Assembly: GCF_000718515.1 (NCBI RefSeq)
Contig: NZ_JNZS01000007.1
Location: 403,664 to 467,663, forward strand
From: Micromonospora parva
Lineage (GTDB): Bacteria; Actinomycetota; Actinomycetes; Mycobacteriales; Micromonosporaceae
Reading direction: 5' to 3'
DNA: 64,000 nucleotides
The notes under the pieces were generated by a model. That model searched no databases and was not told the DNA's origin. It worked only from the letters and a program-made list of their open reading frames with translations. Both the position numbers and the translations under genes were made by a program. Positions 9,592-19,600 of the stretch are shown here, in pieces (the stretch's first letter is position 1; each line of letters begins with the position of its first letter).

Positions 9592-10017
9592 TCAGATCCG
9601 GGTCATGGTGGAGGCGTATCCGCCTCCACCGGGGTAGGTCCATGCGCCGGTAACCGTGGTGTCGTCGGCGCTGAACGTGCCCTCGTAGTAGGCGGGACCG
9701 CCCTTCGCGCCAGCCCAGATGGTCAGCTTGTCGCCGACGAGTTCGTAGACGTAGTCGAAAGTGTTGCCGGCCGCGTCGTAGAACCGCGACACCACGTCCG
9801 CACCGACCGGCTCGCCGAACGGGTGTAGGTGTCCGATGACCTCCAAGCCGGTGACCGGCTGCCCGAACTGGCTGAGTTCCACGTGCTGGAGCAAGAAGAA
9901 CCGGCCGGCCATCCACTCGTACCGCACGGTTCCCTCGGCGCCGCCGGTCACCGACCAGGTGCCGACCAGACGGTCCAGGGCCTGCAGTTCGACGCTCGGC
10001 TCGGTGTTCTCAGACAT
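9592..10017 (-). CDS. DUF1579-like small protein
   Basis: The 141-residue soluble protein resembles DUF1579: an early LVGTWSVTGGAEGTVRYEWM, a middle PFGEPVGADVVSRFYDA and a C-terminal GTFSADDTTVTGAW. The fold is expected to be a lipocalin-like beta barrel; biochemical function is not established. The ATG at 10017 has an excellent AAGGAGG site, so the longer frame upstream is not used. It is divergent from the DUF998/DGPF/sigma genes. DUF1579 proteins often sit beside DGPF-type sigma modules. Confidence 0.7.
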   Translation of the reverse strand: MSENTEPSVELQALDRLVGTWSVTGGAEGTVRYEWMAGRFFLLQHVELSQFGQPVTGLEVIGHLHPFGEPVGADVVSRFYDAAGNTFDYVYELVGDKLTIWAGAKGGPAYYEGTFSADDTTVTGAWTYPGGGGYASTMTRI

Positions 10018-10167
10018 CGTGTCCTCCTTGGTGAATGCTTGCCGGTACCTCGAAGGCGGCACCCACGCTTTGACACCCACTGGGCGTAACTCAGGTCACA
10101 TCGTGGTCGTGTCGGAATCCCCGGATCGGCCACGAGGTAGCGGCAGGAACTCACCAAGGAGGAAGTC

Positions 10168-10809
10168 ATGGCCCCCGTCGCCGCCACCGTTCCCGCCGTC
10201 CGCCGCTCGTCTGACCGGCTGCTCCTCGCCGGAGCCCTTGCCGGGCCGGTCTTCTTCGCCTCGGCCGTGACGCAGATGCTCACTCGTGAGGGCTACAACA
10301 TCACGCGGCACCCGATCAGCCAGCTCGCCACCGGTAGCCTCGGCTGGATCCAGATCACCACGTTCGTGCTCGCCGGTCTCGGCGGCCTGGCGCTCGCCGC
10401 CGGTATCCGGCGCACGCTCACCGAGGGAACCGGCCGGCGTGTGCTGCCGATCTTCGTCGGGATCTTCGGTGCCGGTCTCGTCGCGGCCGGCGTGTTCACC
10501 ATGGATCCGGAGCGCGGCTTCCCGGTCGGGACCCCCGACGGGCCGGTCGACCAGATGTCCTGGCACAGCATCGCGCATTCGGCCGCGGCCGCCATCGCCT
10601 TCACCGCACTGGCCATCGCCGCCATCGTGCTGACCGTCCGCCACGTCCGTCGTCGGGCCGCGCTGCCGGCGGTGCTGAACGGCGTCGCCGCGCTCATCCT
10701 GCTGCTGCCCATGTCGCCGAGCCACATGAGCATCCAGATCGCCGTGAACGGCCTGGTCGCCTTCACCTGGACGACGGTCCTCGCCCTCTCCCTGCACCGT
10801 TCGTCCTGA
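10168..10809 (+). CDS. DUF998-family membrane protein
   Basis: The 213-residue protein has about six hydrophobic helices and the DUF998 landmarks NITRHPISQLATGSLGWIQ in the first loop and SWHSIAHSAAAAIAF in a later helix. An AAGGAGGAAGTC ribosome site precedes ATG 10168. The family has no firmly assigned activity. It lies 40 bases before the DGPF-type protein gene and probably forms one transcription unit with it and the sigma factor. Confidence 0.75.
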   Translation: MAPVAATVPAVRRSSDRLLLAGALAGPVFFASAVTQMLTREGYNITRHPISQLATGSLGWIQITTFVLAGLGGLALAAGIRRTLTEGTGRRVLPIFVGIFGAGLVAAGVFTMDPERGFPVGTPDGPVDQMSWHSIAHSAAAAIAFTALAIAAIVLTVRHVRRRAALPAVLNGVAALILLLPMSPSHMSIQIAVNGLVAFTWTTVLALSLHRSS

Positions 10810-10849
10810 CCGGCGTAACGTGATCTCCCGCGCAACAACAAGGATGACC

Positions 10850-11221
10850 ATGAAGTATCTGCTGCTCAGCTACACGCCGGCCGCCGCCTGGGACGCCGCG
10901 ACCGCCGACACCCCGTCCAAGGAGGCGCTGGCCGCGTTCGCCGCGTACCAGCAGTTCGAACAGGAACTGATCAAGACCGGCGAGTTCGTCAGCAGCGAGG
11001 GTCTTGGCCACCCGGCCATCAGCACGACGGTCCGCAAGAGCCCGGCCGGCGTGGTGGCGACCGACGGGCCATTCATCGAGCTCAAGGAGGTCCTGGCCAG
11101 CTTCGCGGTGATCGACGTGGCCAGCCAGGAACGCGCCGTCGAGATCGTCTCGAGGATGGTCGAGGTGCTGGGAGAACCAGTGGAGATCCGGCCGATCATG
11201 GGCACGGACTTCGCGGCATGA
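10850..11221 (+). CDS. YCII-related (DGPF) protein
   Basis: The 123-residue dimeric alpha/beta-barrel protein belongs to the YCII/DGPF family: MKYLLLSYTP opening, VVATDGPFIELKEVLASF containing the DGPF signature (here DGPFIE), and a C-terminal EVLGEPVEIRPI. DGPF genes are the hallmark neighbours of ECF42 sigma factors. ATG 10850 was chosen because MKYLL is the standard family start. It is followed within 15 bases by the sigma factor gene. Confidence 0.8.
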   Translation: MKYLLLSYTPAAAWDAATADTPSKEALAAFAAYQQFEQELIKTGEFVSSEGLGHPAISTTVRKSPAGVVATDGPFIELKEVLASFAVIDVASQERAVEIVSRMVEVLGEPVEIRPIMGTDFAA

Positions 11222-11234
11222 CCGATTCAGCTGA

Positions 11235-12527
11235 ATGCTGCCATCCGGAAGCGACAAACCGGGAGGGCACAAGAACGGCAGACCCGGCGTGACGCCGGAC
11301 GTCGAGCACCTGCTGCGCACGGAGGCGCCGCAGGTGCTCGGCGCGTTGGTGCGGCGCTTCGGCCACTTCGACATCGCCGAGGATGCGGTACAGGAAGCAC
11401 TGCTCGTCGCGAGCCGGACGTGGCCGACCAACGGCGTGCCGGAGAACCCGCGCAGCTGGCTGATCCGGATCGGCTACCGGCGAATGGTCGATCTGCTCCG
11501 CACCGACCAGGCCCGACGCCGGCGCGAGCAGCACGCGGGCATGACCGAGCTGGCGATGCAGGACCCGGCCCGCCAGGCGCACCCTCCGCTGGAGACCGAC
11601 GACAGTCTCACGCTCCTGCTGCTGTGCTGCCATCCTGCGCTGAGCCCCAGCTCCCAGGTGGCGCTCACTCTGCGCGCGGTCGGCGGCCTGACGACCGCGG
11701 AGATCGCACACGCCCACGGGACGACCGAGAGCACCATGGGTGCGCGGATCAGCCGCGCCAAGCAGCAACTGGCCCGTGCCGGCGCCCGCTTCACCCCGCC
11801 CACCGACGCCGATCGGGACAGTCGGATGAACGCCGTGATGCAGGTGCTGTACCTGATCTTCAATGAGGGCTACACGGCCTCCACCGGCGACGAGCTCGCC
11901 CGCATCGACCTGACCCGCGAAGCGATCCGGCTGACCCGCATGCTCCGCGACTCTCTGCCGGACGACCCCGAGGTGATCGGTCTGCTCGCACTGATGCTGC
12001 TCACCGAGTCGCGGCGCACTGCCCGTACCGACGGCGACGAGCTGGTGCGGCTCGACGAGCAGGATCGGACACAGTGGAATACCGCCCTGATCCGCGAGGG
12101 CACGGAACTGATCGACAGCGTCTGGCACCGACGCGAGATCGGCACGTACCAGTTACAGGCGGCGATCGCCGCCGTGCATGCCGCGACCACGTCGCCGGAA
12201 CAGACGGACTGGCCACAGATCGCGGCACTGTACCTGTGGCTCGAAAGGCTCAACCAGACCGCGCCGGTACGTCTGAGCCGGGTGGTCGCGGTCGCCCACG
12301 CCTACGGGCCGGCCCGAGGACTGGCGCTGCTCGACGACCTCAACCGGCGCTACCAGCTCGATCAGGAACCCCTGACCCGACAACGGGAACGCGCCGTGCG
12401 CGCCCACCTGCTCGAGATGACCGGCAACCCGAGCAGCGCGGCGGCACGGTACCGCGAAGCAGCGGCCCTGACGGAGAACCAGGTCGAACGGCGATACCTC
12501 CTCGGCCGGGCCCATCGCCTCGGCTGA
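11235..12527 (+). CDS. ECF42-type RNA polymerase sigma factor with C-terminal extension
   Basis: The 430-residue protein carries sigma-2 (~28-95: RRFGHFDIAEDAVQEALLVA, ENPRSWLIRIGYRRMVD) and sigma-4 (~130-185: LRAVGGLTTAEIAHAHGTTE, ARISRAKQQLA). A ~230-residue DUF6596/TPR-like C-terminal extension follows. This architecture beside a DGPF gene defines the ECF42 group. No anti-sigma factor is visible, which fits the group, where the C-terminal extension is thought to be needed for activity. The start may be ATG 11235 or GTG 11289; neither has a clear ribosome site, and the latter better matches family length. Confidence 0.85.
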   Translation: MLPSGSDKPGGHKNGRPGVTPDVEHLLRTEAPQVLGALVRRFGHFDIAEDAVQEALLVASRTWPTNGVPENPRSWLIRIGYRRMVDLLRTDQARRRREQHAGMTELAMQDPARQAHPPLETDDSLTLLLLCCHPALSPSSQVALTLRAVGGLTTAEIAHAHGTTESTMGARISRAKQQLARAGARFTPPTDADRDSRMNAVMQVLYLIFNEGYTASTGDELARIDLTREAIRLTRMLRDSLPDDPEVIGLLALMLLTESRRTARTDGDELVRLDEQDRTQWNTALIREGTELIDSVWHRREIGTYQLQAAIAAVHAATTSPEQTDWPQIAALYLWLERLNQTAPVRLSRVVAVAHAYGPARGLALLDDLNRRYQLDQEPLTRQRERAVRAHLLEMTGNPSSAAARYREAAALTENQVERRYLLGRAHRLG

Positions 12528-12659
12528 CCGGTCATCGGCCCCGGGCTGCGACGGTGGGAAACATCGGCAACCCTCTCCCCGCCACCTCCGCAACGGCCGC
12601 CGGAAATGCCGGCGTCCGGGAAGCGACGTTCACTGACACAGTGTCTGCAACGTCCATGC

Positions 12660-13076
12660 CACCGGCAGACAATCGCGGGGCGGATGGTCGTCCTACCCCG
12701 GTTCGCCGTCGGCATGATCATGGCCCGCAAGCTCGTCGCCGCCGACAACCCCCACGACGCGATCTTCGCTTCCCGGCGCGGCACCTGTCTGTCGCCCAAC
12801 AGCGTCCGCCGTCAGTGGCGTGAGGCCCGCGCCGACACCGACCTCGCCTGGGTCAGCCCCCACACCTTCCGCAAGACCGTCGCCACCCTCATCAAAAAAG
12901 AGACCGACACGAAAAGCGCCGCAGCACAGCTCGGACACTCCAGCGAGGAGGTCACCGCCACGTACTACATCGCCAAACCCGCCCAAGCCCCGGACGTCTC
13001 GGACATCCTCGAGCGACTCGGCACCGACCGCAGGCGCCGCCCCACACCCGCACTGCCCAACGATGCGCAGGGATGA
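12660..13076 (+). pseudogene. tyrosine integrase, C-terminal fragment
   Basis: The last ~130 residues match the catalytic domain of actinomycete integrative-element integrases: HTFRKTVATL (His-x-x-Arg box), AQLGHSSEEVT (second His) and TYYIAKP with the nucleophilic Tyr. The arm-binding domain and the first catalytic Arg region are absent upstream, so the gene is 5'-truncated and inactive. It ends about 110 bases from a tRNA-Pro-derived attachment sequence, the usual place for an integrase gene in an AICE-type element. Confidence 0.7.
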
Positions 13077-13147
13077 CGAACCTGGTTCCCGACCCCGGTA
13101 AATGGGGGGTTTCGGGGGGGCGGTTCAAAACCCCATAGACAAACTTA

Positions 13148-13181
13148 AAGCCCTGACCAGCATTTCCGCTGGTCAGGGCTT
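13148..13181 (+). terminator. perfect hairpin after integrase remnant
   Basis: A 14-bp perfect stem (AAGCCCTGACCAGC paired with GCTGGTCAGGGCTT) and a 6-base loop lie between the integrase end and the tRNA-derived repeat. It is a good candidate intrinsic terminator, though without a long T-run. Confidence 0.65.
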
Positions 13182-13188
13182 CTTGTCT

Positions 13189-13231
13189 GTCGGGACGGCC
13201 GGATTCGAACCGACGACCCCTTGACCCCCAG
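13189..13231 (-). tRNA. tRNA-Pro(GGG) 3' half, remnant
   Basis: Only the portion from the anticodon loop to the discriminator base is present, with well-paired T-arm and correct segment lengths. The 5' half is missing, so this is not a functional tRNA but a site-specific integration footprint. Confidence 0.7.
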
Positions 13232-13287
13232 TTTTACAACGATTCTGTCACGGCGTGTCGGAACAGGCTGATAGGTCCTCCAATGCG
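13189..13287. repeat. 99-bp direct repeat, copy 1 (att-like)
   Basis: This 99-bp stretch is identical to 24902-25000. Its first 43 bases are the reverse complement of the 3' half of a tRNA-Pro(GGG): anticodon loop with GGG, anticodon stem TCAAG, variable loop GGGTC, T-arm GTCGG/TTCGAAT/CCGGC and acceptor CGTCCCG. The rest encodes the last codons of the adjacent immunity-like gene. It is best read as an attachment-site scar. Confidence 0.85.
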
Positions 13288-13655
13288 ATCCCACCCGATG
13301 CCAGCGAGAAGATCCGGGCAAAAGCCCTCCGAACGTCTAGATCACGATCAAGTCGGTCCAGTGATTCAAACCTTGCTGGGTCAAGATCGATCGTGACAAT
13401 TCCGCCAGCATCTCCACCATCCGCGGAAGAGAACAGCACGAGACACCGATAGGCACGCACAGCTTCCCCCCGCTCCTCGCGCATCAATGACTGGAGGAGC
13501 ACTGCTTCTTCCTTGACTTGTCCACGGAGTGCATCCACCGAGGTCCAGCGAGTTGCCAGACCGCGCTCCTCTGCCTCTATCTGGATTTCGAGTAGCGTAT
13601 CGAAACTGATTCGACAAACGCGGAAGTCGTTGTCAGATGACTGAATCATAGGCAT
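13248..13655 (-). CDS. candidate immunity protein for the RHS toxin
   Basis: The 135-residue soluble protein has no recognised family. It starts at ATG 13655, five bases after the stop of the RHS gene on the same strand, the standard position of an immunity gene behind a polymorphic toxin. It reads MPMIQSSDNDFRVCRISFDT at the start, has an acidic character overall and ends ALEDLSACSDTP. The last 13 codons lie inside the 99-bp direct repeat. Function is inferred from position only. Confidence 0.6.
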   Translation of the reverse strand: MPMIQSSDNDFRVCRISFDTLLEIQIEAEERGLATRWTSVDALRGQVKEEAVLLQSLMREERGEAVRAYRCLVLFSSADGGDAGGIVTIDLDPARFESLDRLDRDLDVRRAFARIFSLASGGIALEDLSACSDTP

Positions 13656-13660
13656 GAATA

Positions 13661-16600
13661 CTACTCTCCGTCGCGTACCTGGATCTTGATTTCGGTGTTT
13701 GGGTCAATGCGCCCGTCTTGAATCCGTGTTTGGAGCTCGTCCCAACGGTGATGACCGCCAAGGATCGTGCCGTTACGCGAAACGACGATTCCATCACCCA
13801 TTGGAGCGTTGTTGATCCCGTCCAGGAGTTCGTCGTTGCTCAGATACTCGTGGTACCACTGAGACGCCGGATCCCGCGTGGACTGGCCCGGCTTATATCT
13901 CCCGGCGAGGCCACTAGCCGTTTCGGCCGTCGTCGACCAACACCCAGTGTTATGCACAAGTACAGGAGTCGTGCCAGCCAACACATAGTACGTGTGAATA
14001 TCATCGACTGTGAGGTTGTAGGCGCTTGCTCGGTGGGCGGTCGTCCAGTCTATCCCGTTGGCAGGGAGTCGCTTGCCGGTGCCCGTGTAGAGACTATCTC
14101 CGTGGTCTAGCTGTTGGCTTTGCTGCCATTGCTTGTCCGTTGCGTTCCAGAACGGGTGGTCTTCCGTGGTGGTGATGCTTGTGCCGTCGGCGAGTTTGAG
14201 TGCGACGAGTTGGTCGTCGTGTACCCAGACGTGCGTTACGATCCGCGGGCCTTCTTCCCCGGTTTCGGGGTCGGTAGCAAGAACCTCGTCGCCTGGGGTG
14301 ATCTCGCTGATTGGTTTCGTGGTGCCGTCGGCGAGGAGGACCTTTGTCTCGGCGGAGAAGCTGCAGGCCTTCGCTGCAAGGTTGGCGAGCCTCTTCGCGC
14401 CTGCGGCTTCTCCGATAATGGGTAGCATCGCAGCGGCGGATAGTGCGGCGCCTTTCCAGTCTCCGCGTGAGAGGGCGATGGCCGCGCTGAGGCCGTCGGC
14501 CGGCTCACCGACGACGGGGAGAAATCCGATGATGGTGAGGAGCGCTTCGAGGTCGCCGCCGCTGGAGTAGTACTGCGTGATGCACATGCTGTCGCCGCCA
14601 CAAAGGACTTCGATGGTCGCCTGGTCGGGGTCCATCCGATTGCCTTGGACGAGGTTCCGCATCATTTCGCAGTTTTTACCGAGGTAGCCTGCGCAGACAT
14701 AGTGCCTTTCGGTGAAGGTCGCCAGGAAGGCCTCTTTCGCTTCTTGGCGGGCTTCCCCTGCGTCCTTGTGCGTCGCCGCGATGCTCGTGTCGGTGTGGGG
14801 ACTTGAAGGAGGGGGCGAGGTTGTATTGCCGGGTGTAGGCGCTCCCCAGGTGTCCGAGCAATGGCCGTTGTCGCAGGCTTGACCGCCCCCGGGGTCGAGT
14901 CCGCTGGGGTCGGAGAGGGTGACGGGGTTGTTGTTGGCGTAGGAGTAGCCGCTCCAGTGTTGGGGGTCGGTGAGGTCCATTAGGGGGTCGACGCTGATGA
15001 ATCGACCGATGGAGGGGTCGTATTCTCTGGCGCCGAGGTGGGTGAGGCCGGTGGGGTCTTGGGTGCCGCCAACGAAGCCCTTGTCCATACCGGCTGCCCA
15101 GGTGCCGATGGTGGCGCCTCGTTGTTCGCCGTAGGGGGTCATGCGGCGTTTGGCTACGGCGAGGGTGGTGGCGTTGATGGTGAGTTCGGCGGTGCCGTGG
15201 TGGTCGCTGGTGATCCAGTTCAGGCCGGTGGCGGTGCGGATGGCGATGGTTTGGCCGGCGTGGGTGTAGTAGCGGGTGGCTTTTTTGGTGGTGCCGCTGG
15301 TGGTGTAGCGGACTTCGGTGCCGTCGGGGAGGTAGAGGGTTTTGCCGGTGGCGTCGGTTCGGACGAGTCGATTGCCGTCGGCGTCGTAGATATAGCTGGT
15401 CGTGGTGGAGTCAGTGGAGCTCAGGACCTTCCCTTCGCGGTCCCAGGTGAGGGTTTGTGTGGCGCCGGTGGTGGTGGGTCGAGTTTTGGTGTTGCCAGCG
15501 TTGTCGTAGGTGTAGCCGCGGGTCCAAGTGCTAGCGCCGCTGGCGCTGACACTGGTGACGGCGTGCGGTCGGGCCGCGCCAGGGGCTGGGTAGGTGTAGG
15601 TGAAGGTGGCGTTGGTGCTGCCGTGCCGGATGTCGGTCTTGCGGTTTCCGTCGGGGCTCAGGGTCCAGGTGCGCCAGTACGGGTAGGCGGAGCCGTCGAC
15701 CTGCGTCCAGGCGGTGGGTTTCGTGGTGCAGCTACCGCTTTCCGGGGACCACGCCTCGGTCAGGCGACGCAGGTAGTCGAGGGTGAAGCACTGGTTGTCG
15801 GCGACGCCGCCGACGGGGGTGTCGTGGATCTCGGTGATGTTGCCCGCGGGGTCGTAGCGGTAGTTGTAATTGGCCGCTTCGGCCTTGAGTTCGGGTACGA
15901 CGTTGGTGCTCGTGAGGCGGCGGGTGGGTTCGTCGATGGTTGAGGTGACGGCGACGCGTGAGCCGTACGCGCCGAGTTGCCGCTGGGTCAGCTGGCCGAG
16001 CTTGTCGTAGATGACGGAGTAGACGTAGATCTGGGAGGCCGACAGGAGGGTTCCTGGGTCGCCGACGTCGGTGTAGCCGAACGTCAGCTTCTCTGAGGGC
16101 AGGTCGGCGGCGGCGGGCATGGTGACCTGGTAGGGCTGGCCGTTTGCCCGGTAGCTGGTCGTGGTGGTGTAGGTGCAGGTGTTGGGGGTGGCGGCGGCGC
16201 ACAGGGTGGACTCGCTGGCGGGCAGCACGACGGACGTGACGGTGGGTCGACCGTAGGCGTCGTATTCATCGATTCGGGAGTCGTAGCGGTTGCCGTTGGC
16301 GAAGCGTGAGGCGGACGAGATCTTGCCCTTGCCGTTGGCCCTGGTGTCGTACACCCAGTTGCTACGCAGAGCGCCGGTGACGGAGTCGTCGCGCATGCTG
16401 ATCTTGCGGCCGAGCTCGTCGTAGGTGTAGGCCGTGGTGGCGGTGCCCGTGCCGGTGCCGACTTGAATCTTGGTGGTTGCGATGTTGCCGGCGACGTCGT
16501 AGGTGGTCTCGGTGGTGCCCTTGTCGGGGTCGACGGCCTTGATCTGGCGGCCGCGCAGGTCGTAGGTGTAGGACCAGACGTTGGCGCCGGTCGCGTCTGT

Positions 16601-19600
16601 GAGGGTCTTGGTCTGTCCGAGCAGGGTGTAGGTGTAGGTGGTCTGGTCGAATTTGGTCGTGTCGTCGCTGCCGACGTCGGCGGGGTTCTTGTACTGCCTC
16701 AGGGCGGTGGTGCGGCCTTGGGCGTCGGTGATGGTGGTGGTGGCGGTGCCGCCGGCCGGTGGGGTGGTGTTGACCCGGTCGCCGCCGTATGCGGTGGTGG
16801 TGCGCCACTTTTCCGCGCCGTTGGCGAGCAGAATCTGCGCGACCTGCCGCCCTGCGCCGTCGTAGGCGTAGGTAGTGATGGAGGGGATCTGGCCCTGTGG
16901 TTGCGCGAGGGCCGTGTCGTTGACGGCGGCGTTGGTGCTGTCCGAGTAGGGGGCGGAGGTCCAGTCGGTGGCGCCGAGGCTGTTGGTTCGGTTGTCGGTG
17001 ATCGTTCGCCCGCCGACGGTTGCCTGGAGCTGGTTTTGTCGCAGTCGTAGGAACCCGTCGTAGAGGTTCACCGATTTGCGGTACGCCGTGCCGGTTGGCA
17101 GGAGGATTTCGGTGGTGACCGCTGATGGGGCGCCACTGCGGCGCAGCTTGTAGGTGAATTTTGCGCTGGCGGTCTGCGTGGCACTGTCGCGGCCGGGTAC
17201 CCAGGCGTTGGTGAGCCGGCCGAGCCCGTCGTAGGTGAGGTTGGTGACAGCGCCGTTGGGGTCGGTGACCTTGGTCGCGGATCCCCAAGCCGGTGCGATG
17301 GCCGTCGTGACCGTATGGCTCTTGGGGTTGGTCACCACGGTCTGGGTGACCAACCCGCCGTTGGCCGTCGTGTAGCCAGTGGTCGTGGTGTAGCCGCGCG
17401 GATCGGTGACCGATTGGAGTCGACCGTTGGCGTCGTAGGTGCTGCTCGAGAGCCGGGTGTAGACCGGGGTGGTGCCGCTGAACTTCTCCAGCTGCTCGGT
17501 GCGGACGACGTTGCCGCGGGTGGGTGCCTGCCCGAAGGAGCTGTCGTCGACGTAGGTGTCGAAGAAGGTGCGCGACCGATTGAGGACGGTCGACGGTTCC
17601 GCAGGGTTCGGAGCGCCGGCACAGCGGATGGACAGGGTTTCGCTTTGTGAGACCTTGTCGATCATCCAGGTGCTGTCGTTGCGGGCGTAGGTGGTGCGGG
17701 TGCAGGTGTCGTCCGCGGTGGTGGACTCGTCGCCCTGGTCTTCGACGGCGGTGGTGAGGCCGTCGGTGTTGAAGCTGACAATGGTTTTGGTGTAAAGGTG
17801 GCCGCCGACGGCCCGAGCGGTGCGTGTGCGGGTGATATCGGTGTTGGTCATCCACGCCCGGGTGGTGATGCCTTCTCGGTTACGGGTAGCGGTCGGCCCG
17901 TTGATCCACGGATCGTTGCGCGTGGAAGAGGTTTCCGCGCCGCCTCGACCGTTGTAGGTGATGGCTTGCAGCTCGAAGCCCTGCAACGCTTCGTGGTCTT
18001 CGACCGTGCCACCCCAGGTGTCGCTGACCCATACGTCTTTGACACCGTCTGCGGCCTTGTCACCGTCCAAGCCGCGCAGGTAGCGGTGCTCGACGGCGGT
18101 CTGCTGCCCGGCCGGGTCGCCGTGATAGACAACGACTTTGCCGTAGCCGCGCCAGTCGCTCCAGGTGCGGTACTTGTCCTTGGTCAGCTCATCGTTGTTG
18201 TAGGCCCAGGCGGGGTTGTCGTAGGCGTACTCGGTGACCTCGGTTGGCTGGTCGGTGACGGTGTCATCAAGGTCGATGCGGGTGACGACGTACTTGTGGA
18301 ACCAGTCCAGGCTCAGTTCCTGGCCTTCGGGCGCGTAGTAGGAGGGCATGCACCGCTTGGTGTTGCTGGCCGGTGAAGGCAGGGTCGTGCGGGTGCAGTC
18401 TGGTCCGGAGTAGCTGACGATGACGTCGCCGCCGCTCTCGGTGTGTACGGTCTTGATTCGCCAGCGATTCAGATCCGAGCGCTGGTCGGAGGGTCCGTCA
18501 ACCCGGTTGGGCAGCGGTTGGGCGCCGGTGTCGAAGGTGATTTCCGGGTCGGAGACGGCGGCGCCGCCGGCGGTGGTGACGTGGCCGGTGCGGGTGATGC
18601 CCCGCAGCCACATCGGGGTGGACTCGCCGGTGCCGGCGTTGATGAACTCGTGCCGCAGCGACCACGATTCCACGTCTGCGTAGGTGGACGTGCCGTTGCG
18701 CACCTGGGTGGTGACCTTCTTGAGCCGGCGGGCGGTCCAGTAGGTCGGGGCGCCTTGTTCGGTGCATTGGTCACCAGAGTTGCAGTACTGGTCCCACGGG
18801 GTGTCGAACCATTGCGCGTTCACCGGGTCGGAGGTCCATGCCGCGCCCGTCCAGCAGTTCGACAGGCACCGCTCGGCGGTGTCGAACACCACTCGCAGCG
18901 GCGCGGCCTGGGCGTACTCGGCGTCCTTGCGCATGCCGTACTCAATGCGCTTGAGGTAGCCGCCGCGGTCGTAGGTGGTGCGCTTGGCGGGGTCGTTGTC
19001 CTTGGCGTAGGCGCCGCTCTCCTTGCCGTAGAAGTAGGCCATGGTGTTGGAGTTCGGGTCCACGACGTAGTCGAGGTTCCACCGCCACGCCTGCGTGCAG
19101 AAGGCGTTGACGAAGGTGGCGTCGTAGCAGGGCTCGCCAGAGTTGTTGCCGTTGACCGGGACGGTCCACACCGAGTCGGTGACCGGGTTTCCGCTGACCC
19201 AGTTGGGTAGCTTGTGGTAGCCGAAGAAGTACTGGGTCCCGTCGGTGGTGGTGACCTTCCAGTACTCGTTGTCGTTGTCGCCGTTGCCCCGCGCGGAACT
19301 CGCGAGCTTCTCAATCTTGGTGCCGTCGTCGTTGCGCAGCCGCCACACTGCCCCGTCCTTGATCAGCTCACTGGCGTGGCCGTTGAGTGACAGGGTCGCG
19401 TTGTCCGTGAACCAGCACTGGTCCCCGGTCTTGTGGTTGGGGTTGTCGTCAGCGCACGACCGGTATGTGCGTTCGATGAAGCCGGGCCAGGAGTCCCAGC
19501 CGTCACCGATCCAGGAGCCCTGGTTGTTGGTCAGCGCGGTCTTGCCGTCGATGCTGCCGGAGGAGTAGGAGAAGCTGACATTGGGAGCGGGACCGCCGAG

